DNA from: Syngnathus acus
Taxonomy: Eukaryota; Chordata; Actinopteri; Syngnathiformes; Syngnathidae
Length of the DNA stretch: 64,000 nt
Assembly: GCF_901709675.1 (NCBI RefSeq)
Contig: NC_051094.1
Location: 2,460,501-2,524,500, forward strand
Reading direction: 5' to 3'
Shown: positions 34,601-48,217 of the stretch, piece after piece
How positions within the stretch are numbered: the stretch's first letter is position 1
Layout of the letters: each line of letters starts with the position of its first letter
Translations under genes and position numbers: made by a program
Notes under the pieces: generated by a model
Database searches by the model: none
The model's input: only the letters and a program-made list of their open reading frames with translations
Told to the model about the DNA's origin: nothing

Positions 34601-37437
34601 ACATTAAAGAGATTTCAGGATATATCGGGAAATAAGCCGTAAGAAATTAGGTTATGTGTGATCTTGGATTCTCTTCTGTGATTTAATGGAAGCATACAGT
34701 CAGTGCGCTGTAAGTCGTGACGACAATGAATGTTGCTTGATTAAAAAAAAAAAAAAAAGTACTTTCTCTGGTGTTGTCGGTTTTATTTAATGTTATGTTG
34801 ATCATTTTAATACGCAGATCTTATATTTACTCTGGTCAAGGACAAAAATGTCAACGTGAGAGTTATTCTTGGTTGTTTTGTGTTAATGTGCTACTCCAGT
34901 ACCGGGATTTGACATACCTTGTATTTTTTTTATATAATAAAGATGATAATAATGTGTGTTGTCATATTTCTGAATGAAATACATCCATTCACACTCATTA
35001 TCTGTCTGCCTGCACCTTGATCACATTTACCAAATTCCAACACCTGCGCCACAACTTTGACCTGCTCCAAACTGCTCTAAAGTCTCGTCTACTTTTCATC
35101 ACCAAATTGTCAGGTGCATCAGGGTCGTATAAAAAAAAAAAAAAAGACTTTTGTGCGTCGGAACGGCTAGCATGACGCAGCGCGGTCTGCCGAATTGATG
35201 TCCTCTGATCAAATCAGTGCAATCGCACTGTGAAAGGCTTTCCCTGTGGTCTAGTTAGAGAGCCCGGGTATCGTTACAGTCAGCGGCCCCACTTTTACCA
35301 ATTCCCGTTACCTCCATGTTGTTTCTGAACCGTAACAAGATTTCAGTCCTAGGCCCTGTGGAGACACAGATACATAGCTCGCTGATCTACTGTTATTTCT
35401 CTACAGACTCATTATGGCTTGAGCCATTTTATTAAGCGCAAGTGGATGCTCTTTCTGGGGTCACACAAGAGCCACAAAAGGGATCAAATCCAAGTGTGGT
35501 TGATCAATCAGCAAAACAAACAGAAAGCACTTCAGCTTACAGAGAAGAATATTTCTTTTCTCCAGAAAACTTTCTTACTCAACTGTTTACTTGTTTGTCC
35601 CCAAGAAACTCTCCAATCAACAAGCAAATGTATGAAATCCAATATTTCTATTAGAGTCAAGTAGAAGTTAATTAAAATTGTTGTAATTAGCCCTGGAGAA
35701 GAATAAGCGGAAAAACGAACAGTTCGTAATGTCAAGCTTTGAATTCGGGGAACAATTATCATGCCTAAAGCAAGGAGTGCGTCTCAGATAGACAATTGCA
35801 AACTTTTTGAGCTAAGGTCTTAATATGCAAACACGTGTGACCTGGCAACAGTAAGCAATAAACATGCTAATTCCGGAGAGGCTAACTGACAATTACGTGG
35901 AACCAAAGGCAAGTCAGTGCCTTATAATGTGCACACCGTAGCAGCAGGCAATGAGGTTGAGTGCTGCAGCCGCAGTTTTTTATGCCTACTCCCACCCACA
36001 ACTTATAAAATATTAAAAGCCTATTTTGATTACAATAATTCTCACTTCTAGCATTTACATATAAAGTGTTTGGAGTCATGTATGCCACCGCTTAAAGGCA
36101 GTGTTGTGTATTACGGCTTTGGGCCGTGTTTTCAAAAGAAAAAATAGAAAAGTTTTCAATAGAAAAATAATGACATTGTGATCTTGAATACTTAGCCTAT
36201 AAATTATACGATGTGTGTGATACGCAGTATGAATATGGAAGGCTGGGATTTCTAAAATAAGAAAAGTTTTGATTTTCTATGCAACTTTAAAACTAGTTTA
36301 TAATCAGGAAGAGATGACATTCTGCTTCCATCTGGATGCTTCCGTGTTGTCATTGTAACGGTACAGACATAGACTTGATTAGTATTCATTCCCCTGTCAG
36401 TATAAGCCTCTGGCGGTTTTCATAATGCGACTGTAATGTTATGCCGACATGCGTTAATTGATACATCTTGATGGGAAATATGTTTTCCACAATGACAAAT
36501 GACCCCTGAGATTTTAAGAAATGTAATCAACAAGTTGAAATAATGTTGGCTGATTTGTTCGACATCACAAAGCATTAGCGTTGATGCAGCTAACATGTAC
36601 TCGAATCACAATGTGACTATTTAATATAATAATATTTCATTCTAAATCAATCTTTCCAGTCATATTTTTTTTAAAGTAATCAAATCCAAATTTTCATTAG
36701 TCTCAGGCAGATTTATTCTTCTCCTTGAATATTTGTAGGTGACTTTTTGTGGCAGTGAAAGCTGCGGGGTGTCCCAAAATCTAACTTGTGTGGGGGCATG
36801 CAGTCATATCTATTCGACTTCCAGCAAAGTTATTATTTCATCAAAAGTCTCCTGGTGATTTCATTTCCATTTGAAACAATCTTAGATCATAGTAGTGATA
36901 ATATGGTTAAAGAACGCACTCTGTAAATATAATTTGAGCATAGCTCGCTAGCTAACTCCAACAGTGCAGGCATATTTAGAAACTTTATAGCAAGTGCAAC
37001 ACAATGCACTATAAATTTATTGTGACCTCGTCGGTCATATATACAACTAGTAAAACTGGATGTACTATCTCAAAACTGTTTTTACGTGCACCACTGTGTA
37101 CGCACGGTAGGACAAGCCAGCCAGTTGTATATTCAAATAGTCTCAGTGAAGGGCAGCTTTTGTGTAGGTATCGTCTCGCTGGCATTGAAAGTATTATAAA
37201 TATGAGAGCGTCTGCCGTTCCATGACAAAAGACAAATAGGCTGTGTAAAAAGTCAGGCATGAAATATTAACGGCAGCTACTGGTAGAAGAAAGCCTTCAA
37301 CGTTGAAGATGGACAACTACAAACACCAACACATCAAACAACAACGGAACAATGTTTTTTTTTTTTTAAATATAATTTGAATAATCTTACTTCATGACAA
37401 TAATATAATGGTTATTATAAATGACATCCAGCAAATA
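28696..37437. other. Long gene-free stretch with simple repeats
   Basis: Almost 9 kb of AT-rich unique-looking sequence without a recognisable exon, RNA gene or intact transposon. Simple tracts include (TTTA)n near 32,588-32,635, A11-A16 runs near 31,620, 34,742 and 35,131, and T runs near 29,110 and 37,350. The stretch 29,230-29,430 has even composition and contains CATTTGCACCTG and TGTTTAATGG cores; it is a candidate conserved noncoding element only. Confidence 0.55.
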
Positions 37438-37439
37438 TA

Positions 37440-37851
37440 CCGTATTTTCCGGACTATAAGGCGCACCGGACTATAAGGCGCACCTTCAATAAATGGCCCA
37501 TTTTAAAACGTTGTCCTTATATAAGGCGCACCGGACTATAAGGCGCACCATTAATGCATCATGTCAGATTTTTAATCCAAATCAAATCATTCTCCATTTT
37601 ATCTTTTTTATTTCAACTTCAGACGCAACAAATTACTTTATAATCACAAAATAATGATCCGTAGTCTTTTTGATTCATGATTAATAGTTTTCAGCGGGCC
37701 ACTTATGATTGATTTCATGACACAATGCTTCGGGCCAGTTTAAATTTAGGAATTTGGTCCATATATTAGGCGCACCGGACTATAAGGCGCACTGTCGGCT
37801 TTTGAGAAAATTTTAGGTTTTTAGGTGCGCCTTATAGTTTGGAAAATACGG
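37440..37851. mobile_element. TA-flanked inverted-repeat transposon, copy 6 (full form of copy 1)
   Basis: Termini CCGTATTTTCCGGACTATAA and CTTATAGTTTGGAAAATACGG, flanked by TA. It has five ACTATAAGGCGCAC-type motifs or their complement. The interior (CATTAATGCATCATGTCAG, GCGGGCCACTTATGATTG) matches copy 1 at 239-585 nearly throughout, but this copy keeps an additional ~65 bp containing GGAATTTGGTCCATATAT that copy 1 has lost. Confidence 0.88.
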
Positions 37852-37852
37852 T

Positions 37853-40215
37853 ATTCAATTAACAAATTTAATCGAGGGGTTTCAAAGTGGTATTTTATAA
37901 CTAGGGTTACGGTTTGAAAGTCTCATAATTTACGACATTTATAACTGTAGTCAATGTTCTGGATGATGGATGCACCTGTCAGAATGTGTGACACCAGCTT
38001 TCAAAGTAGCACATTAACAACAGCATGGTAGCGGAAAATAAAAAGCTACCTCATACTGAGGCGCTGCTCTATAGCAGCTTCTTGCAGCACGTGGTCAATT
38101 TTCCTGCCATAACGTACCTGCACTCCTATGGACTATATTTAGCTTTAAATCCCGTGCAACCAGGGAGTCTTTCCTTACCACTGGAGAGGATTTGCCGCTA
38201 CTCTCAATATATAAAGAGGTTTTGCAAGTGCGACTGCATCTGTAAAGGGCCACCAGACAAGTCGTGTAGTCCTTTACCACTGTATAAATATAATTGAACG
38301 GAATTGAATTGCAAATCGGAGGCTGTGCCACACACGGTGCCTGTCCATAGAGTTAATGCGGTAACATTTAGGTCACATACTAACAATGGAAGGCACTGGT
38401 GGTCTCGTTGTTTGCTTTTGACGTTTTTTTTTCTCTGTATGAAAAACACCCTCACATGCTTTCGAGAAAAAAAACCAACTCCCCTTGGCATGCTAAGTCT
38501 GCGAAGAAAAATGAATAAATCATAACAGACTGTATATTTATATAACGTACACACGCACATACAGACATCTTCCTTTTTCCACTTTTTTGGATGCTAAGGC
38601 CGTGTTTTAACACAATCTCATTCGGCCACATTGACAACAGTGCGTCGAAAAATAATGTGCTTAAATTGTACAAACAAACATTTAAGTATATTACATAACA
38701 GTCCGAACATTTGCGAAATCTTACAAGGACAGCGATGCCTTAATCCTCCTCTGCTTTAACAATTGCATAAATATGCTTCTATTTTTTATTTATTTATTTC
38801 AGTTAATCACATTTAATGAGCAATCTTGCATCCTTAATGTGAATCATTACAGGAACAACGTACAGTGTCTGACTGACTGACCCTGCACTGGTTTGAATTT
38901 AAAACAAGGCATAGTTGTCATGGTACAAATATATTTTGTTCCCCGCTGCAGTTCTCTTTGATATATATCCATGCACCCTGCATAAGCATGTACACTACGG
39001 TACATAAAACATTTAGTTTTCCTGCCTATTTTAGCAACTCAGCTCATTTTCCCCATCTGGACTCTTTTTCATCTTGACCGCATGACACCTTCCAGTCAAT
39101 CATAGTCGGTAGCTTGTTACACACAAAATACATCCGCAGGGAAACATTCTTATTTTCCAGAAGGCGACCTGCTGTAAATACGTGATTTCGTTATACCCTC
39201 TCTATAAAATGTGTCTGCCAGTTTACTTCCTACTTTACTGTGATTGGGGATTCGACAGACTGAGATGACGTTTTGCATTTCTTCTGACAGTTTGCTGACA
39301 GAAAGTAGACTTAGACCAGCTAAAAGCAGGTTTAAGTTATGGCGCAGGTTGTTTAACATCATTTTGATCAAGCAGATTAAAGTCAACTTGATTTTAAGGC
39401 ACGGACATGTTGTTATTTGAAGCATTCCTAAATGTTCATATCATGCTCCTTCATTTAGCACCAAATGATGCATGAAGCCCCAAAGACATCAGGTTATAAC
39501 TTCAACATGCGTTCTGCTCCAAAGTTTTACACGATGATACACTTGTATCATTTAAAGATGTAATTTTGAAGTCTCTCTGAAAAGAAGTGCCTGCGCCAGT
39601 TGGCAAGCTAATTCCCTCGAAACATGCGAGCACCTTTTCATAAGAAGCCCCCTCTCTTCTTCATCCAACACACCGTAGCGTCTTCCCATGTGATATCTGG
39701 GGACCTCACAGCACTACGCAAGACTCATTTGCATGTCCCACATCTCCTGTTTGCAAGACTCTCATTCATCATTAAAGACAACCTCACCATTTTTTATTTT
39801 AATAGATTTTAATCAAGCGTCGCTCCAGCAGAAATCAGAAACTGCATTCTCGTGTCTGCGAATAGAAAGCAAGCGTTCCGTGTAAATATTAGGTGCGGAT
39901 AAAGTGTGACCGTAAGCAGAAAAAAAGGCAAAGCAGGTTTCCGCGACTCAGCACTTTGATTTTGCTTGATGTGCTTCATTTTGCGGAATACTGTAAGCGT
40001 GAGACAGAGAGATACATTTGCAAGTGACAATGTCGCTTTTCTTTGGGGACATTGAACTCTACAAATAGAATCATTGTGGCTCTCATCTGTGACGGTAGGA
40101 AGAAAAAATGCGTGTCTAGGTGGCAGGAACGTCAATTGTTCTATTGTGACTTCATTTGAAGTGGAAATGAAAAGTGGAAGTTTTCTACAGCGTTTTCCTC
40201 ACTAAGGGTCACAAG
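37853..40215. other. Intergenic, no supported gene
   Basis: Unique-looking AT-rich sequence, with a (TTTA)n-like tract near 38,783. Open frames of up to 118 codons show no family resemblance. Confidence 0.55.
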
Positions 40216-40217
40216 TA

Positions 40218-40460
40218 CCATATTTTCCGCACTATAAGGCGCACTGGATTATAAGGCGCACCTTCAATGAATGGCCCATTTTAAAACTTTGTCCATATAT
40301 AGGATATATATACATTTGGCCCGCGGACCGGACTTTGGACAAGCCCGCTGTAGAGCTCAATATTGGTCCATATATAAGGCGCACCTGATTATAAGGCGCA
40401 CTGTCGGCTTTTGAGAGAATTGGAGGTTTTTAGGTGCGCCTTATAGTGCGGAAAATACGG
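40218..40460. mobile_element. TA-flanked inverted-repeat transposon, copy 7
   Basis: Termini CCATATTTTCCGCACTATAA and TTATAGTGCGGAAAATACGG with TA on both sides. The interior has CAATGAATGGCCCATTTTAA and a captured GC-rich fragment at 40,314-40,352 (TTGGCCCGCGGACCGGAC then TTTGGACAAGCCCGC). That fragment matches, inverted, the one in copy 9. Confidence 0.88.
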
Positions 40461-40462
40461 TA

Positions 40463-43400
40463 AGCGTCCATCTGATTTTGGGCAAGAGGCGACGTACTAC
40501 ACCCCAAACTGTTCGCCACAGATTGGAAAGTAGAAATCACACATTATTGATTTTCCCTCCGCGCCACATCCAGATGTCATAAAATTACACAAAAGAAAAG
40601 AAAACTACGATCAATCCCAATCTTCAAGGTTATGAGCAAAGATTTTTTTTTTTCCTTTACCCATTCAACAATGTGCTATTTATCCGTTCAAAAATGATGT
40701 GACAACAAGGTTAAAGTGTGACATTGACTTTTTCGCAGGATTTGCTTCACTACTGCATTTCGGCGCCTTTACTAGAAACCCAGTGGGATTTAAACAACAC
40801 AAATTCTACAACTTTCTTTGGAAACCATTTCAAAACAGAATAAGTGATGGAATTCTACAATTTAGATTGATACGATCAAATGCTAGTGGCTTTAGCATCT
40901 TTTCTAAGGCTACTAATCGCATCAACCTATGGTGAGAGCAAGCTTCATGTATGTTCTCAAGAAAGATTGCTGTAAAATGGCACACAGTTGTTTTTATCTC
41001 CAAGCAACCTAGCACTTAGAGTTCTGATTGGACATATCTTGAAAGGTCAGTTCCAAAAAGTTTTTTTTTGGTGGTGGTGATGGCTTTATTTTACAATACT
41101 GAAGCATCAGTCAAGAGTGACATTTGATTTGATTTTGATTTTACAACAGCGGATGGAATTCTGTCGAATATGTGGACCGTGCTTAAATATACAGACCGTA
41201 TCGGGAAAGCGACTGATTTAAATGAAATCAATGAAATAAAAATGACATCGTCAACATTGTTTTCTACTTCACTCCACATTGCTACAAGCGGAGAGGAAAG
41301 CAAATGGAGCGATAAAAATGAAGCTGTCACCGATAGCTATCACTTCTCCGAGTTGAGTGTGTCAGTGTAAAACAATCGGAGTACATCATAGAGCACAATA
41401 CTGAAATGTTATCTAATTCTCTTACATTTGTTCGCGGGTTGTTGTAATAAAATAAAAGCTATTTTGTTTAATTCTTCTGGAAAAAAACAAAACAAAGATG
41501 TGCTTTGTAGACTCCAGCAGCAAGTCCTGCATCAACCAGATGGCTGTGAAATTTCGGATGGGCACCCACACCCCCCAGTCTCGTCATTGAAATGCATACG
41601 AGTGATTAAACGTAACAAGGCGCCACCACTGAATCGCAAACAGTCGACCTAACATGGTCAGAGCATTTCAAGCAGGCCCAACCAATACGGTGATCAAGCA
41701 TAGGTCACGTTAGCATGTGCTCAGCATTCCTTATTACAGCAGCATCTAGATTGGCCGTTGGGAGGTCTTCGCTACTGCAGGAGACATTCTCTGCGGTGTT
41801 TATCAACAACCCCCACATGCAAGCGTACACACTCCCTGCATGCAGATGTAACAATGTGGAAGGCACGGAATGCACTCGACTTCATACCGCAGCCTTAAGT
41901 AGACAGTGTTCACACTCATTCGATACCAATGACGACTATAGACGTTACATATGCGTTAGAAATGTGATGTCGGTATGAATGAGTAGGTTGTTGAAATGAT
42001 TTTGGTTGTGCTGGACTGATTTAAAAAAATATATATATGTGCTGTCACATGTTTACATCAGCATATTTTACATCAATTTTCATGCTTGTACTGATAAAAT
42101 GTTTTCAAAGCACAGTGTAATTGTAAAACGGAATTTATTAAAGCAACTTTGAAGGTTCTGGAAACATTAATTCTATCTAATGATGTACTTATTATAATGT
42201 ATGAATTAAGTGTCAGCATTTTTGCCAATCCTGCATATATACTTTACAGCCACTGGGAGTTTTCTTGGTTAAACCTTTAAGGCAGCTGCGTTTTAGGCTG
42301 TCAAGTGCTCCCAACATGTTCACAGCATGAAACTAAGTGATGTGTGAGACTTTTAGGCTAAGATGAAAGCCTGGTATCAAGACCAGGGAAAAAAAAGTGC
42401 GACTAAAGCAACCTGCTCTATGTTAACAATTTCAGCTTAACTATTAAATGTCATTTTCTGCTAACATATTTTTTGCAATAAAGGAATTGGCGACACTAGT
42501 CACACTTTTGATCCTTTTCGAATTTGCATGTGTTCTTTGATTTCCACTAAATATTTTCAGTTTTGCTTGTCACTAACAAAAACCAGTACTTTCAATCAAG
42601 GAAAAGAAAATTGTTATCCTCAACTGACCCAAGATGTTATGAGACCCAAAAGAGAACCAAAATATGGTGTCCTACAAGAATAAAAATAAACACTTCTGAA
42701 AGAAACCAAAATGCATCCATGACAGGATCTTGAAGGATTGCCTTGATTTCCTTATTCTTATGTGAGAGAGGCAAGGAGAGACAGAAGATCAATAAAACTA
42801 CAGAGCAGGATGGCATGAGCAAGAATCTTTCTCCAAATGAAAGTCCAAAAAAAAAAATCATATCCGAGAAAAACTTCAACACGTTAAAGGTGACGTGTTG
42901 GCAGTTGATTAAAAAAAAAAAAATCTAAGAACGTTATTATAATTCAATTCAAACAACAGAGCTGTCCTGATTGTTTAATTAATTGAATTAAAAAGACACT
43001 GAGAAGCAGACAGTCTCTTTGTTGTCATACTAAAAAAAGAAAACAAAAAACAATCAAGCCATCTTTCACATCAGGCATGCAAATGGTCATATGTAAACTA
43101 GAAGACGCCGGTAAATTAGGTTTTTTTTGGTTCAAGATGCCAAGCATGACGACAGCAGCAGCTTTTTGTTTGTCTGGTTACTGATACTTGCACGCCCCCA
43201 GAGATTTATCGTTTCCATGGCTACGGACGTGGGTGATGCTGTTGGGGACTCGAGGGAGACCTTGCACTTATGCTGGTTTTGTTCCACCCAGGGCCCACAT
43301 TCACCATTACATCTGGTGTTCTTGGAAATTGTCATCATTTACAGCCAAAAGATCGTATTTAAAACTGCTGCTGCATGGCTTTTTTTCTTTTTTTTAACAC

Positions 43401-43667
43401 ATTTGAATGAGTGTCTTTCGTTATCTTGTCATTTTGAAAGTGCAGTCCGTACAATTGAAACCAATTGATGACACCATTAGCATCAAATGTGTTTTTTTTT
43501 CTATAGGTAATTATGGAACTACAATATGATGCACTTAGCTTTGTGTAAAATAGCAAAAGGAATACGGCGATAGGTATATACTGAACTTGAAATTTTGCTG
43601 GATCTTGCTCAAAATAAAAGCAGCACTACCTGGCCATAAGGGTTTATACCACTTGTTTGAATACTAG
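40463..43667. other. Intergenic, no supported gene
   Basis: AT-rich unique sequence. A 66-codon open frame at 41,170-41,370 and an 87-codon frame at 41,715-41,978 have no recognisable motif. A-runs lie near 42,847 and 42,909. Confidence 0.55.
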
Positions 43668-43669
43668 TA

Positions 43670-43859
43670 CCGTATTTTCCGCACTATAAGGCGCACCTAA
43701 AAATGTATATATCTTATAAATGGACAAAGTTTTAAAATGGGCCATTCATTGAAGGTGCGCCTTATAATCCAGTGCGCCTTATATATGGACAAAGTTTTAA
43801 AATGGGCCATTCATTGGTGCGCCTTATAATCCAGTGCGCCTTATAGTGCGGAAATACGG
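43670..43859. mobile_element. TA-flanked inverted-repeat transposon, copy 8
   Basis: Termini CCGTATTTTCCGCACTATAA and CTTATAGTGCGGAAATACGG (one A lost on the right), TA-flanked. The interior is a 1.5-fold tandem repeat of a ~60-bp monomer: TATGGACAAAGTTTTAAAAT, GGGCCATTCATTG, then GCGCCTTATAATCCAG. Confidence 0.88.
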
Positions 43860-43861
43860 TA

Positions 43862-44272
43862 CATACATGCAAGGACGCAACCATTTCAAGTATCTGCATG
43901 ATTCAATATTTTCCAAACGGTTTGAGTCGAATTTGACCTAATTTAGCACGACTGCAATAAAAAAAAAAATTAAATGTCATTTTTGCACCCTATAAGGAAA
44001 TTTCCTAAAGTCACTCAATACACAAATAAAAATAATTATAAATAATCATATTTTTTACCATCACTGTCACATCCGCAAAGTTTGCTAAATATACTGCAGC
44101 ACCTTACCACAATTACTGCGGAAGGAACGTGACGGAAAAAAAAGAAACATTTGAAAAGTTAAATGAAAGTAAAATGATCTTGTCATTGCCTTTCATAAGC
44201 ACAGTAAATCATTCACACTCCACTCAGTTTGTAGTTAAGGAAGTGGTTAATTCAATATAATTTTCCATCATT
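43862..44272. other. Intergenic, no supported gene
   Basis: AT-rich spacer between copy 8 and the SINE. Nothing recognised. Confidence 0.55.
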
Positions 44273-44284
44273 ATGGTCGTGCAG
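44273..44284. repeat. Left target-site duplication of the SINE (12 bp)
   Basis: ATGGTCGTGCAG immediately precedes the SINE and recurs exactly at 44,652-44,663 after its tail, with unrelated sequence beyond. Confidence 0.93.
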
Positions 44285-44651
44285 GGGCGGCTCGGTGGCG
44301 CACTGGGTAGCACGTCCGCCTCACAGTTAGGAGGGTGCGGGTTCGATTCCACCTCCGGCCCTCCCTGTGTGGAGTTTGCATGTTCTCTCCGGGCCCGCGT
44401 GGGTTTTCTCCGGGCACTCCGGTTTCCTCCCACATCCCAAAAACATGCTTGGTAGGCCGATTGAAGACTCCAAATTGTCCCTAGGTGTGAGTGCGAGTGC
44501 AAATGGTTGTTTGTCTCTGTGTGCCCTGCGATTGGCTGGCAACCGGTTAGGGGTGTCCCCCGCCTACTGCCCGATGACGGCTGGGATAGGCTCCAGCACT
44601 CCCGCGACCCCCGTGGGGACTAAGCGGTTCAGAAAATGGATGGATGGATGG
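44285..44651 (+). mobile_element. tRNA-derived SINE with (ATGG)n tail, intact and young
   Basis: The head, GGGGCGGCTCGGTGGCGCAC, with a B box GGTTCGATTCC, is tRNA-like. The body has TGTGGAGTTTGCATGTTCTC, GGTTTCCTCCCACATCCC, TGTGCCCTGCGATTGGCTGG and GGCTGGGATAGGCTCCAGC. It ends AAGCGGTTCAGAAAATGG and an ATGG tail. It is framed by a perfect 12-bp target-site duplication, diagnostic of LINE-mediated retroposition. The 92- and 108-codon open frames here are SINE sequence. Confidence 0.95.
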
Positions 44652-44663
44652 ATGGTCGTGCAG
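44652..44663. repeat. Right target-site duplication of the SINE (12 bp)
   Basis: Exact copy of the left duplication at 44,273-44,284. Because the duplication itself begins ATGG, the tail boundary may shift by a unit. Confidence 0.93.
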
Positions 44664-47600
44664 ACCAATCTAAATCGGCAACACGTCGGCTGACGCATCT
44701 GAGGAAGACTGGAGACACAGTCCAAACAGGTAACATCTAAAAATGTTTCGCTTGTCTAAACAAAAGAAATATAATCTAAGTCCAATTTGAAAAAAAAACA
44801 TGTTCTTTCAAAGCATCAACTGTGGTTTACTTTTTTGGCATGGAAACTTGGCGCAAGGGTCGACTACTCTACCACGCTTGCCAGTGTCTGCGGGTGCCTC
44901 GGTTTTGATCCATCATCCACGTGTTGACACGCTGGAAACACTGCTTGGCAGCGGAACATTTCTTCGCACGTTCACTTTCAATTCACTGGAAATTTATGAC
45001 ACACTTTGTAGGTAATCCAGTTGTTTTTTTTTTCTTTCAAAAAAAGAAACGGCATTCATACTGTCATTGTGGAGAACCACAGAGAAAATGCGTGAATTAG
45101 AAAATGGTGGACTTTATAAATACCCTTAATCACAAATACGTGTATGTTCCACTTTCTCAAAACCAGATTAAAAAAACATGTGATTTGATCTTTTCAGCAG
45201 CAAAAAAAAAGACTAGACAATCCAAAAGGAAACCCAACTCACCCGAAAAAAAGTAAAAAAAAAGTGAGCCATTGTTATATTTGAGCCATCACTACAATTA
45301 AGTTGAATCCAACTTTTTATGTCATCGGAATTGACACATAGCTACAAAGAAGAGTAAAATGAACGACTCAGTGTTTCCAGACACACATTAAAAATTTCCA
45401 GAGTTTGAGGCGACCGACAAATTCTTGACTTCGTCACGGTGGTGGTGGAAACACAGTATGGGTTACACGGAACCGTATTACGCTTGCATCCTGGGACCAC
45501 ATTCTGGAAAGTGTTGAATTGGTTTGAAACACCAAGACGCCTTTTTGAATATCTCCAAAAAACTATGAGATGATGAAAAGTCATCGTAGCTTTCTTTCAA
45601 AGATGAAACTCCCGCCAGCCATGGTTTAACGAGAGGCCGGCAAAGATGTTTGCTGACGAAAGTGTGAGACGTCTCCACTGATGCCAAGCAGCCAGCTCAG
45701 TGGTCTGGGATGGAGGAGGAGGAGAGGAGAGAGAAATCGAGACGCTTACAGTGGGTAATATAACTCCAGTGCTGATGGGGAAAATATGACACAATGCAAT
45801 ATTCTCTTTGGAATTAATTCAATGTCTTTTCTCCAAGAGCGTCTAATTTAGTGCCGCTTGCCTTCCTTACCACCTCCCACACTCTCTCTCTCTCTCTCTG
45901 TCTTCTGTTTCCATCCTGCTTCTTCCCTCCACCACCACCACCACCACCACCAGAAGGAAGCGGCGCACATTTTCTCTGCCTTGGGCTTTTGTTAGATTCT
46001 CTTTGTGGAGAGTGCAAAGAGAGGGAGAGACACAAGACTCGAGCCTAGAAGTCTGATTGGGAGGAACGAGAACTTGGAGAGCGAGATGGAGTGGTTATGG
46101 ACTTCAAGTCCAGTGAGTGGTGGATGGGGGGAGGCTGATAGAAAGGCTGTTTTGAAGAGGTTAACCTCATTAATTTCGTGCTTATGGAAATGTTCAGGGC
46201 GTGACATACTATAATAAAGCTTTGTGCTAATGGTACATACTCAGTCAAAACGCTTACTCGTCACATTTTAATTTGAGGCTATTTTCTGCATCACGGACGC
46301 TCGCCCCCCCCCCCGTGTTTTTCCACCCGGTTGAGAGAATAAAATCTTTGTATCCTTCAAAAGGGGAAGCATTGCTGTCAGGCAAGCCGCCCTGTCAACT
46401 CTCCAACTTTGGAAGCAATGAAAACATGGCGCTTCATCTCAATGGCAAAAAATAATCAGAAAAAAAAATAAAATATGAGAAGGTCACCGCGTTTTCCAGT
46501 CATCCTAAACGGGTCCCCGTGGATCTTAATGAGGATGGATGTGAGCTGTGCGGGACTGAGTGGTCTGAGTTCAGCCACTCAAAAAAAAAAAAAAGCCAGC
46601 GAAGGGCAAACAAGGCGAGGAAAGTTGAGTTAGAGGGGGGAACGATGTTTCGGATAAAAAGGATTTAGCCGAGGGAATATCGTCAGTGGGTAAGGTGGAA
46701 GCAGGTTAAAGGTCAAACATCCAGTGAGGAGTATTTTATTGCTTGTAACTGCAGAGTCCAATCCCATTAAATTATTTGGGGAAAGTTATTTGTCATTAGT
46801 GAGAGTAACGGATCTTATTTTCTGTAAAAGCAATATGATTGTAAGGACAGACGGCGGTATCGCATGAAGGTGTCGGGGAACATAACTGGCCAACTGGGAT
46901 GATTTATTGGACTTGACTAAGTGCATAAAGTTAGAGGTCTATATCTGCATGAAACAAAAAGACCCTCCATATCTTTCATGATTCATGAAGCGGAGATTGC
47001 GAATAACTCAAGGTCACGCTGATAACTATGCAATGTTGGCTGATGAGGAAAAAGAAAGAGTTGGAGGATGTTTCACTAAACTTAACCGATTTCACAAAAT
47101 GATTAATAGATGGGGGTATGCAACGTATACTTTTCCAGACGTCTTCATCTTAGCGTAAATAATACATCCGACAGAAAATGAATCATAATAAATACATGCA
47201 AATTATCTCGGTAATTACTGTGCATGATCTAAACTTTAATTACAGTACCCGCTGCAGGTTAATGGCCTTGTAAATTTCGAACGGCCAAGGTGTGAAATCA
47301 TTTAAGCCCTGGTTCTACATTATTACAATGGCCCGTGAAGAAACAAAGGAAAATTGTAATGAAAGCTTAAGACGTATTTCAAAATAAATCCAAAGCAGAC
47401 AACTAAATAAATAAATACATAGACCCCTTCCATGTAATTCTGAACACAGCCACAGTGTTATTGGAATTTTATAGAGTAAACTACACGATAAAATCCTAAA
47501 TATTGTATGACTGCTATCCAGTTTGCAGCGACATGACGGGTAGCAAATAAGTCAACGTGGATGATTGTGGCGCTAACTTTAGAGTAAGTGAGGGAGGTTT

Positions 47601-48217
47601 CGAGGGAAAAATAAAAACCCAATGATCCAGGCTCCTTGAGCTTGAACGTGTTACGACAGGAGAGAGTGGAGAAGTCGTTTCCATCATTGAGACATTTACC
47701 CTTCTGTACTGAAGTTTCCCCTCTGGGAGTTACAGAGCGGCTGTTTGGTCTTGCTGTGATGTATAGACTGCACACACATGGAAGGATGCAACAGACTGTC
47801 ACGCCAATGAGACGGTAGTAAAGGTAGTAACATCTCAACATGGATGGAATGCGAGCTCACTGCGCTCCTTGAAAATGTTGACATGATGCTGTTGGACTGA
47901 ACATTGGAGCACGATCTGAATTCTCCTATAATTACATGAACGCCGTTCACCGCATACAAATAATAAAATCGGTGATGCCATGTTTGTTTTAGTATTGCAA
48001 GAAGTTCTGAACGATAGGGGAAAAAAAAGCCCCACAGATTTGGAACCTAAAGCTGTATGTTGTAAATCGATAGGATGGGTGACTTTAAAGTACCTCAAAT
48101 ATTAAATTAGTATTCAAATAAACAAAAATGCTATCTTTAATAATTTGTAAAAACGAAATATAGATGTGCTGGACAAATGATCTTTTTCTTGACTACTGAG
48201 AAAAATGAAGGGACAAA
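44664..48217. other. Intergenic upstream of the 48.9-kb gene; no supported exon
   Basis: Contains a (CT)9 tract at 45,882-45,899 and (CCA)8 at 45,929-45,952. Purine-rich sequence near 46,000-46,110 contains AGTCCAGTGAGTGG, a weak donor-like site. A C-run lies near 46,304 and an A-run near 46,580. An untranslated upstream exon could hide at 45.9-46.1 kb but is not supported. Confidence 0.5.
45882..45952. repeat. (CT)9 and (CCA)8 microsatellites
   Basis: Two pure tracts about 30 bp apart, 45,882-45,899 and 45,929-45,952. The CCA tract ends CCACCAG, which mimics a splice acceptor. Confidence 0.9.

Noticed and set aside
45990-46110. Upstream untranslated exon ending AAGTCCA/GTGAGTGG
   Set aside because: The donor is imperfect and nothing marks a transcription start other than simple CT and CCA repeats.
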